Origin: Chloroflexota bacterium
GTDB lineage: Bacteria > Chloroflexota > Anaerolineae > Promineifilales > Promineifilaceae
Direction: 5' to 3'
Assembly: GCA_030599405.1 (NCBI GenBank)
Contig: JAUVOB010000006.1
Coordinates: 1 to 12,645 of the forward strand
DNA: 12,645 nt
Position 1 is the first letter of the stretch. Every line of letters begins with the position of its first letter. The notes under the pieces are model-generated. The model did not search any database, had not been told where the DNA came from, and saw only the letters and a list, made by a program, of their open reading frames with translations. The position numbers were made by a program, and so were the translations under genes. Shown here piece after piece: positions 7,419 to 12,645 of the stretch.

Positions 7419-9263
7419 CTATTCCACAGTAACACTTTTGGCCAGGTTCCTAGGTTGGTCGACATCGCAACCACGCCGAACCGCAATGTGATAGCTCAGG
7501 AGTTGTAGAGGGATAACATTTATCGCCGGGGCAAGGAGAGGCGGCGTTTCAGGAACGTAAATGACATGGTCGGCGATATTCGCGACCTGGTCGTCACCTT
7601 CGGTTGCAAGGGCGATTACAACACCACCTCTTGCTTTGGCTTGCTCTATCTGGCTGACCATTTTACTGTAGAGTCCGTCAGCTGTAGCGATGGCGACAAC
7701 CGGCATGACCTCGTCAATCAGCGCTATGGGTCCATGTTTCATTTCACCTGCCGGATAACCTTCGGCATGAATGTAGCTTATCTCCTTCAGTTTTAAGGCA
7801 CCCTCCATGGCAATTGGATAGTTGACTCCACGGCCGATGAACAAGAAATTGCTAGCCTTATGGAATTGATTTGCCAAATGCTTATAATCGTCGTCCCGTT
7901 CTAGCACGCGACCAGCCAGATTTGGCACAAGAGCCAGATCATCGATAAGTCTATTCTTGTGTGACGGCGACAAAGTGCCCCGTAATTGGCCGAGAATTAT
8001 CGCCAGCATGTATTGATTGATAAGCGAGACGGTGAAGGCTTTTGTCGTTGCAACCCCTATCTCAGGACCAGCTTGCATTGGGATGACGCCGTCAGAAATT
8101 CGCATCGACTGGCTTCCTATCACATTTACTATCGACCATAATTGGGATCCTTGCTCCTTCGCCTGCTCAGAGGCCGCCAGCGTGTCGGCAGTCTCTCCTG
8201 ACTGGGTAATAGCGAGTGTCACAGTGTTTTCGTCGATGATGGGGTGGTAATACCGGAACTCCGAACTATACGCTACATCAACCGGAAGTCGGGCAATCGA
8301 TTCAACAAAATACTTTCCAACCTGACCGGCGTAATAACTTGAGCCACAGGCGATGATATACATCCTTCGTATCGATCTAGCCCGTTCGCTTGTGATGTCT
8401 AATTCCGGGATTGAGATCTCATGAAGATCGAAATCGACTCTTCCTCGTAAGGTGTCTATAAGCGCTTGGGGTTGCTCAAAGATTTCCTTTTGCATGAAGT
8501 GCTTATACTCGCCCTTAACAGCGCTGATTGGATCCCATGGAATCGTAACTACTTCGGCTTCCACCTCCGCTCCGTCTAAGTCCCAGATATGAAAATCATT
8601 TGAAGATATGAGCGCAATCTGACCATTTTCCAGAAACGCCATCTGCTGCGTGTGTTCCAGAATCGCTGGCAGATCGGATGCGATGAACATCTCGTCTTTA
8701 CCCACGCCTACCGTGATGCCCCCGGCATTGCCTAGCTTGGCGCAGATTAATTGATCTGGGTAATCGGGGCTCATGGCGACGACCGCGTTGGCGCCTTTTA
8801 ATTGGACTAGCGTATCGCGCATGGCCGTTTGGAGGTCATAGCCGGCCTCAAGGTATCTTTCCACCATTTGAACGATTACCTCAGTATCCGTCTCCGACGT
8901 GAAATCAACGCCCTCGACCCCTAACTCGGAGCGCAACTCCGTGTAATTCTCGACAATCCCATTGTGTACGAGAACGACCCGCCCACTCATCCCTGTGTGG
9001 GGGTGGGCGTTGCGTTGGCTCGGCTTTCCATGGGTGGCCCACCTCGTATGACCGATTCCGATGTTTCCGGAGAGCGGACTGGACGACAACGTTCTCTCGA
9101 GGTTAAGAAGTTTTCCGACAGCTCGGCGAACTGCGATTTCGCCGTTTTTCTCGATCACGGCCAGGCCGGCCGAGTCATAACCACGATACTCAAGCCGCTT
9201 CAAGCCGTTCAGTATCACTTGCTGCGCCTGGCGGGAGCCTACGTAACCAACAATGCCGCACAT
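7419..9263 (-). CDS. glmS: Glutamine--fructose-6-phosphate aminotransferase (isomerizing), glucosamine-6-phosphate synthase
   Basis: 614 residues, the usual length for GlmS (about 608). It makes glucosamine-6-phosphate from fructose-6-phosphate and glutamine, the first step toward UDP-GlcNAc and cell wall or glycan precursors. The N-terminal glutaminase domain has the nucleophile Cys2 (MCGIVGYVG), Arg74 in HTRWATHG, Asn101-Gly102 in HNGIVEN and Asp126 in SETDTEV. Two SIS sugar-phosphate domains follow (ACGSSYYAG 305-313, TQSGETADT 353-361, TTKAF 406-410, FIGRGVNYPIAMEGALKLKE 475-494). The C-terminus VDQPRNLAKSVTVE contains the catalytic lysine equivalent Lys609. ATG 9263 is set by GGAGGA at 9276-9271. 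Upstream is a glmS-ribozyme leader, so expression should fall when glucosamine-6-phosphate accumulates. A GNAT gene follows after 17 bases. Confidence 0.97.
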   Translation of the reverse strand: MCGIVGYVGSRQAQQVILNGLKRLEYRGYDSAGLAVIEKNGEIAVRRAVGKLLNLERTLSSSPLSGNIGIGHTRWATHGKPSQRNAHPHTGMSGRVVLVHNGIVENYTELRSELGVEGVDFTSETDTEVIVQMVERYLEAGYDLQTAMRDTLVQLKGANAVVAMSPDYPDQLICAKLGNAGGITVGVGKDEMFIASDLPAILEHTQQMAFLENGQIALISSNDFHIWDLDGAEVEAEVVTIPWDPISAVKGEYKHFMQKEIFEQPQALIDTLRGRVDFDLHEISIPELDITSERARSIRRMYIIACGSSYYAGQVGKYFVESIARLPVDVAYSSEFRYYHPIIDENTVTLAITQSGETADTLAASEQAKEQGSQLWSIVNVIGSQSMRISDGVIPMQAGPEIGVATTKAFTVSLINQYMLAIILGQLRGTLSPSHKNRLIDDLALVPNLAGRVLERDDDYKHLANQFHKASNFLFIGRGVNYPIAMEGALKLKEISYIHAEGYPAGEMKHGPIALIDEVMPVVAIATADGLYSKMVSQIEQAKARGGVVIALATEGDDQVANIADHVIYVPETPPLLAPAINVIPLQLLSYHIAVRRGCDVDQPRNLAKSVTVE

Positions 9264-9427
9264 TACCAGTTCCTCCAGGCCTTTGGCGAAGGCTTATCTC
9301 CCTAGTTTGAAGAGCAGATACCCTGCCACTGGCCGATAATAAGCGGCTATCCCACCGTAAGACGAAGATCAACCATGGGGAAGCCCCTCCTGAGAGCCAG
9401 CAAGGATTGGGCAAGGCTCTGCGCTTA
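9264..9427 (-). other. glmS 5' untranslated region between ribozyme and start codon
   Basis: No gene is seen here. The 164 bases between the ribozyme core and the glmS ATG hold several potential RNA hairpins on the minus strand: AGAGCC (9420-9415) with GGCTCT (9398-9393), GGGG (9387-9384) with CCCC (9380-9377), and a GCCG/CGGC hairpin around 9347-9332. GGAGGGG (9390-9384) and TTGATC (9372-9367) can instead pair back into the ribozyme spacer with CCCCTCC and GATCAA. The glmS Shine-Dalgarno is at the far end. Confidence 0.5.
9271..9276 (-). promoter_or_regulatory. glmS: Shine-Dalgarno of glmS
   Basis: GGAGGA on the minus strand, seven bases before ATG 9263. It supports the MCGIVGY start, where Cys2 must become N-terminal. 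Confidence 0.85.
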
Positions 9428-9635
9428 GCACCACTGCCCACCTTTTTGTCGACCGCTTGCGCGGGCCGTTTTGTAAGTGAGCTTGATCGGAGGGGGTAAA
9501 ACTCAGGGCGTGGTCACCCTGGGAGGCATCCGCTGATCTCTCGATTTTCCGGCTTCTCATTTCTGATGCCGTTAACCCCATCTCGCGACGGGGAACCTCC
9601 ACCTCGTCAACCTCGTTTACCCGAGGTTCATGCGC
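9428..9635 (-). ncRNA. glmS ribozyme (glucosamine-6-phosphate-activated self-cleaving riboswitch), expanded form
   Basis: Directly upstream of glmS on the same strand. Predicted cleavage is A9636|G9635, before GCGC. The elements appear in canonical order. AGCGCATGAAC comes first; P1 is AACCTCG/CGAGGTT (9628-9622 with 9615-9609). GTTGACGAGG (9611-9602) is identical to the active-site segment of the Bacillus and Thermoanaerobacter ribozymes. P2 is GGAGG/CCTCC (9600-9596 with 9526-9522). ATCGAGAGATCAGCGGATGC corresponds to the conserved AUCGA...UCGGCGGRUGC. P3 is CAGGGT/GCCCTG (9521-9516 with 9509-9504), and its loop ACCAC (9514-9510) can pair with GTGGT (9434-9430) as P3.1. P4 is GCTCACT/GGTGGGC (9482-9476 with 9442-9436). 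P4.1 (9468-9450) is capped by a GCAA GNRA loop, as in B. anthracis, where the loop is GCGA. Two extra GNRA hairpins (9593-9576 and 9571-9550) are inserted between the P2 5' strand and ATCGA. All pairings were found by eye. Confidence 0.86.
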
Positions 9636-9673
9636 TTTTGTTTTCCCGCTTATTCATTTGTAAATCATCAATC

Positions 9674-9702
9674 AGCGTAACCTCCCGGCCGCTGTATGTC
9701 AA
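9674..9702 (-). promoter_or_regulatory. Candidate promoter of the glmS ribozyme leader
   Basis: A perfect -35 TTGACA (9702-9697, minus strand) is followed after 17 bases by TACGCT (9679-9674), which matches the -10 at only three positions. It would start RNA near 9667, giving a leader of about 30 nucleotides before the ribozyme cleavage site. It faces away from the marR promoter about 40 bases to the right. Confidence 0.5.
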
Positions 9703-9741
9703 GGCGACTTTGGTCTTATGGAAAACAAATCCTGAAAATTG

Positions 9742-9769
9742 TTGACACAGAAGTATTCATTCGTATAAT
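9742..9769 (+). promoter_or_regulatory. Full-consensus promoter of the MarR-family gene
   Basis: TTGACA (9742-9747), 16-base spacer, TATAAT (9764-9769). Both hexamers are perfect consensus. Transcription would start near 9776, about 23 bases before the start codon. Such a strong promoter fits a gene held down by repression, and a palindrome lies at the start site. Confidence 0.75.
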
Positions 9770-9777
9770 TAGCCGCT

Positions 9778-9788
9778 CTAACTATTAG
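9778..9788 (+). promoter_or_regulatory. Candidate MarR operator at the marR transcription start
   Basis: CTAACTATTAG is an inverted repeat (CTAA-CTA-TTAG) nine bases after the -10 box. Its CTA-N5-TAG core recurs in the palindrome before the downstream RND permease gene (10339-10349). The position would block transcription initiation, as expected for autorepression. Confidence 0.5.
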
Positions 9789-9798
9789 GAACGCTAAC

Positions 9799-10266
9799 TT
9801 GTTTATGCCTGAAGCTAATACTCTCGCAAGACAAATATTAGAAATCATTCCGCCGGTGATGCGGACATTGTCCGCAGACATCCGCGGTTCTGGCCATCTG
9901 CCATCTCCCGCGCATTTCGGCGTCATGGTAACGCTCGCCTATCACCCGTGTAACCTCAGCAGCCTGGCTGAGGATCAAGGTGTGAGCCTTCCGACAATGT
10001 CGAGCACTGTGAGTACGCTGGAAGAACGTGGCTGGGTTAAACGTAAACGTTCAACAAGGGATCGGCGTGTAGTCAACGTCGAACTTACCGGGGCGGGATT
10101 GGACCGGCTGCTTGAGATCCGCAGTTACGCGGAAAACAGATTAATCGCCATGCTAGGTACGATCACCGATAAAGATCGCGAAACATTAGCCGCCGGTCTC
10201 TCGGTTATGAGTCGTTTGTTTGAAATTGCTGATTGGCAAACCGCTGGCGATGAGTGTATCGACTGA
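9799..10266 (+). CDS. MarR-family winged-helix transcriptional regulator
   Basis: 155 residues from TTG 9799 or 153 from ATG 9805. AGGA at 9787-9790 is spaced eight bases from the TTG and fourteen from the ATG, which favours TTG. The fold is typical MarR: an N-terminal dimerisation helix (about 5-28), then a winged helix-turn-helix with LSSLAEDQGVSLPTMSSTVS (53-72), where SLPTMSSTVSTLEERG is the recognition-helix area, and a wing KRSTRDRRVVNVELT (83-97), followed by C-terminal dimerisation helices (101-145). The RS--DRR wing is characteristic. MarR proteins usually repress their own gene and a neighbouring efflux gene, with a small ligand releasing them from DNA. The next gene on the same strand, 146 bases on, encodes an RND permease, which fits that pattern. 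Confidence 0.9.
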   Translation: MFMPEANTLARQILEIIPPVMRTLSADIRGSGHLPSPAHFGVMVTLAYHPCNLSSLAEDQGVSLPTMSSTVSTLEERGWVKRKRSTRDRRVVNVELTGAGLDRLLEIRSYAENRLIAMLGTITDKDRETLAAGLSVMSRLFEIADWQTAGDECID

Positions 10267-10317
10267 TCGTCAAAGAACTTTTTGTTGATGAATGCAATAA
10301 AATCTATTTTTTTATGA

Positions 10318-10384
10318 AATGTGACCTCCGGTATCCAACTACATAGTAGTTACATACAATGTGACCGGGCAATATGGCCACATT
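10318..10384 (+). promoter_or_regulatory. Regulatory region of the RND permease gene: palindrome, repeats and -10 box
   Basis: The 146-base gap 10267-10412 contains AACTAC-ATA-GTAGTT (10337-10351), a perfect inverted repeat with the same CTA-N5-TAG core as the marR operator. It lies immediately upstream of a -10-like TACAAT (10355-10360), while the -35 region (about 10332-10337) is poor. The 9-mer AATGTGACC occurs twice, at 10318-10326 and 10358-10366, flanking the palindrome 40 bases apart. A near-inverted copy GGCCACATT is at 10376-10384. Together they suggest a repressible promoter, with a second factor possibly binding the 9-mers. Confidence 0.55.
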
Positions 10385-10412
10385 AATTAGAAGGAAGAGT
10401 TAAGGATTTACC

Positions 10413-12645
10413 ATGCTGACTAGATTATTTAACCGAATTACACGGCTTTCGATACGATTTCGATGGATCGTAATTGCGATATCTCTGTTGATCATCGGCG
10501 GCGGCATTTACGCCATGTTCACGCTGAATTTGGAGATGCTGCCAAATATCGATTTCCCCCAGACCATCGTCGTCGCTCAATGGTCTGACGCGGAGTCTGC
10601 TGACCAATTTCTCGAGGAAGTAACAATTCCACTAGAAGAGGCGTTAGCCGACGTCGATGGCGTTGTGAACCTTGAATCGACAACTAGCCGCAACTTTGCC
10701 TTTATTATCGCCCGTAACGAGTTCGGCTTAAACAAAGACCAAATCATTGAGGATATCAATTCGGCCGTTGAAGCAACTTCGCTTCCTGATGGCGTGGAAT
10801 CCCCCCAGGTCATCAATTTCGGCCTTCAGGATCTTCCGGTCGTCGTGGCCAGCGCATCCTCCGGAGAAATGAGTCTGGAGCAACTCAAGGATTTGGTTGA
10901 GCGAGAACTCGTACCACGCCTCGAGCAGGTTGAGGACATTGAAAGGGTCGCGATAAGTGGGGGGCAAGAACTTCCGGTTTCAGATGAGAGCGTAGCTGAG
11001 CCCCCGCAGGATGATGAATCCTCTCAGGAGTCTCAGGCAGATCAGCTTGTTCCGCTCCCACTTTTCTTGAAGCAAGGGGCGGAGCCTTTTGGTGTGGATA
11101 TCGATTACGCTCAGGAAATCACACCGGAGGTGCTGGCTCATTTCGTTGGCGCGGTAACCGAAGATGATATGTTGCAAGGACTGGGCATTTTCCAGGAATT
11201 GCTGCCATCCTTGCCGCCAGAGACCCTGGCCCTGTTGCCGATCGAGTTTATAGAAACCTTGGACGCCAGCGAGAGACAAATGCTTGATGAGCTGGCCAGC
11301 GAAGAAGGTGGAATTGGCCAGTACAGCGCCACAGAGGTCTTTTCGATTCTGTCTATGGAACTGACGCGTCTGCCAGATGAGTTGGTAGAGGGAGCCGCCG
11401 CATTCGGGCTTGAGATTAAGTATGCCCAAGACATCACGCCGGAATTCATACAGCAGCTCAACGCCTTCGGACCTCAGGGCATTCAGGCCCTCGAGTTACT
11501 ATCGGCCGATAACTTACGAGCTCTCCAGCCCCAGGTCATCGCCATGCTTCCGATGGAGTTTGTTGACTCACTTGACGCTGGATTGAGGGCAGATTTGGAT
11601 ACGCTGGCAGCCGAGTATGGAGGCGCCGGACAGCTGGCGGCTCAGGCAGCGGGAGAAGAGGACGAAGCCTTTGCAGACGCTCCAGCGCTAAGTGGTCCAT
11701 GGTTGGATGCATCTCCTGACGGCTCTCCATCATTGTTCCAAACCGCGGCCGATCTCGTCAACAATCCCTTCGGTGTGAGCGCGGCTCAACTACTCATTAT
11801 GCTCCCTGCATCTCCTCAGGTCGAGGATCCCGGCGCGCTAATCGCCGCCCTTTCGCCCGAGGTGTTGGCCTTTCTGACCGATAACGAAGAGGGCTTTCTA
11901 GCAGAGCTTTCACCTTCAATATTGGAGTTGATGTCACCAGAAGCTCTTGCGTTTCTGCTCACGTCCTATCCGGACGCATTCGATGCAGATCTAGGCAAGC
12001 GTCTCGCCGAAATCGCGGCGACCGCCGCTGATGTCCAACCTCCTGCGGGCACCCCGGAAGGTGGATCGGATCAGGATCCGGCAAGATTGCCCGAGGTCCT
12101 CATCCAGGGTGCAAGCTCTTTCGGCGTGGACATAGAATTCGCCTACGATATCACTCCCGAGTTCATGCAGATGATAGGCGCCATTGGTCCTCAGAGCCTG
12201 CAAGTCCTACAGATGCTGACGCCAGATAACCTTCGCGCCATGCAACCTGAGGTGATCGCGTTGTTACCGGTAGCGTACTTGGAAACTCTTGACAATGACT
12301 TACTGACGGAACTGGATGCACTGGCAGCCGAATTCGGTGGCGCTGGCCAACTAGCTCTTCAGGCAGATAGTGGCCAGGACGATGAAGCTGGTGAAGAGGA
12401 TGGAGCGACAACTGATGCACCTCCGCTAAGCGGCCCATGGGTTACACCTGGTCCGGACGGTTCGGCATCGCTGTTTCAAACAGCGGACGATCTTTTGAAC
12501 AATGCCTTCGTACCCGGGGCGGCACAGCTACTCAATTTTCTGCCAAACTCACCCCAGGTAGAGGATCCCACAGCGATGATGTCGGCCTTAAGCCCTGAGG
12601 TTTTGGTCTACCTAGCAGAGAACGAGGACGGGTTCGTTAGTGCTC
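10413..12645 (+). CDS. RND-superfamily efflux permease with giant repetitive insertion in the porter domain (3' end beyond window)
   Basis: The frame is open for 744 codons and leaves the window without a stop. ATG 10413 follows AAGGA (10402-10406) at good spacing. Residues 1-15 are basic cytoplasmic and 16-38 are the first membrane helix of an RND permease. Residues about 39-184 match the first porter subdomain: LEMLPNIDFPQTIVVAQWSDA (40-60), the VT-P-EEALADVDGV segment (70-84), then ending in EDIERVAISGG (175-184). In AcrB/HAE-type pumps the next residues continue into the second porter subdomain. Here an acidic linker (about 185-212) leads instead into repeated sequence from about 213 to at least 744, with motifs FG(V/L)(D/E)I-x-(Y/F)A-x-(D/E)ITPE at 226, 331 and 570, and LSGPW at 427 and 672. 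The remaining transmembrane domains should lie downstream. It is likely controlled by the adjacent MarR protein. The substrate is unknown. Confidence 0.82.
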   Translation, partial: MLTRLFNRITRLSIRFRWIVIAISLLIIGGGIYAMFTLNLEMLPNIDFPQTIVVAQWSDAESADQFLEEVTIPLEEALADVDGVVNLESTTSRNFAFIIARNEFGLNKDQIIEDINSAVEATSLPDGVESPQVINFGLQDLPVVVASASSGEMSLEQLKDLVERELVPRLEQVEDIERVAISGGQELPVSDESVAEPPQDDESSQESQADQLVPLPLFLKQGAEPFGVDIDYAQEITPEVLAHFVGAVTEDDMLQGLGIFQELLPSLPPETLALLPIEFIETLDASERQMLDELASEEGGIGQYSATEVFSILSMELTRLPDELVEGAAAFGLEIKYAQDITPEFIQQLNAFGPQGIQALELLSADNLRALQPQVIAMLPMEFVDSLDAGLRADLDTLAAEYGGAGQLAAQAAGEEDEAFADAPALSGPWLDASPDGSPSLFQTAADLVNNPFGVSAAQLLIMLPASPQVEDPGALIAALSPEVLAFLTDNEEGFLAELSPSILELMSPEALAFLLTSYPDAFDADLGKRLAEIAATAADVQPPAGTPEGGSDQDPARLPEVLIQGASSFGVDIEFAYDITPEFMQMIGAIGPQSLQVLQMLTPDNLRAMQPEVIALLPVAYLETLDNDLLTELDALAAEFGGAGQLALQADSGQDDEAGEEDGATTDAPPLSGPWVTPGPDGSASLFQTADDLLNNAFVPGAAQLLNFLPNSPQVEDPTAMMSALSPEVLVYLAENEDGFVSA
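11088..11402 (+). repeat. Divergent first copy of the RND insertion repeat
   Basis: Residues 226-330 of the permease begin FGVDIDYAQEITPEVL, like the two later copies, and continue with LPPETLALLPIEFIETLDASERQMLDELASEEGGIGQ. That matches the (L)xPxVIALLPxxFxxxLDxxLxxxLDxLAxEyGGxGQ stretch of copies two and three. This copy lacks the LSGPW half and is only about 105 residues long. Confidence 0.7.
11403..12119 (+). repeat. Second copy of the RND insertion repeat (about 239 residues)
   Basis: Residues 331-569 run in order: FGLEIKYAQDITPEFI, ELLSADNLRALQPQVIAMLP, LDTLAAEYGGAGQLA, an acidic stretch, LSGPWLDASPDGSPSLFQTA, LLIMLPASPQVEDP, and a series of LSPEVLAFL / LSPSILELMSPEALAFLL units. The same order recurs in the next copy. 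Confidence 0.82.
12120..12645 (+). repeat. Third copy of the RND insertion repeat (truncated by window edge)
   Basis: Residues 570-744 repeat the second copy with clear similarity: FGVDIEFAYDITPEFM, MLTPDNLRAMQPEVIALLP, LDALAAEFGGAGQLA, a longer acidic stretch, LSGPWVTPGPDGSASLFQTA, LLNFLPNSPQVEDP and LSPEVLVYLAENEDGF. Offsets of 239-246 residues hold along the whole copy. The repeat continues beyond 12645. Confidence 0.82.

Noticed and set aside
9190..9602. Overlapping minus-strand reading frames of 77 and 83 codons in the glmS leader
   Set aside because: They lie across the ribozyme and its leader, have no recognisable protein features or proper start signals, and the RNA pairing explains the sequence better.
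9300..9640. tmRNA, RNase P RNA or other housekeeping RNA in the glmS leader
   Set aside because: The hallmark segments of tmRNA (tRNA-like ends) and RNase P RNA (GAGGAAAGUC) are absent; the glmS ribozyme elements match instead.
10267..10320. Terminator after the MarR-family gene
   Set aside because: The region is T-rich (TATTTTTTT near 10304-10313) but I could not find a solid stem before it, so read-through into the RND gene remains possible.
10425..12438. Numerous minus-strand reading frames opposite the RND gene
   Set aside because: The plus-strand frame is open for 744 codons with a clear RND start and internal protein repeats; the antisense frames are by-products of its codon pattern.

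Overview
The window looks like a chromosomal segment of a Chloroflexota-type (Anaerolineae-like) bacterium. I infer this from the style of the proteins: a rocA-type aldehyde dehydrogenase, Pro/Thr-linkered C39-like peptidases fused to TPRs, and an RND permease in a mixed-GC genome. This is a judgement from protein character, not a database match. Everything from position 1 to about 9700 is encoded on the minus strand. From about 9740 to the right edge the genes are on the plus strand, so the two halves diverge from a compact promoter region near 9670-9770.

Minus strand, in order of transcription (right to left). glmS (7419-9263) is preceded by a long 5' leader that holds a recognisable glmS self-cleaving ribozyme (about 9428-9635), with its own promoter upstream. 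A GNAT acetyltransferase gene (6928-7401) follows glmS after 17 bases. Next come two tandem paralogous genes (5306-6676 and 3805-5190). Each encodes an N-terminally anchored, presumably exported C39-like cysteine peptidase with C-terminal TPRs; the first has a clear TATAAT promoter. Then tyrS (2405-3667) and a histidine-phosphatase-family gene (1770-2351). Last are an aldehyde dehydrogenase of the P5C-dehydrogenase type (140-1696) with its own promoter and strong Shine-Dalgarno, and the first 22 codons of a probable CoA-transferase subunit A (1-68) cut by the left edge.

Plus strand. A MarR-family regulator gene (9799-10266) has a full-consensus promoter and a small palindrome at its transcription start. 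It is followed by an RND-superfamily permease gene (10413 to beyond 12645). The intergenic region before the permease carries a second palindrome with the same CTA-N5-TAG core, so the regulator probably controls both itself and the pump. The permease is unusual: after a normal first membrane helix and the beginning of the porter domain, it switches into more than 500 residues of acidic, repeated sequence that is still running at the window edge.

The two most notable items are (1) the glmS ribozyme, which carries two extra GNRA-capped hairpins inserted in its core and is followed by a possible H-type pseudoknot, and (2) the RND permease with a giant repetitive extracytoplasmic insertion under apparent MarR control.
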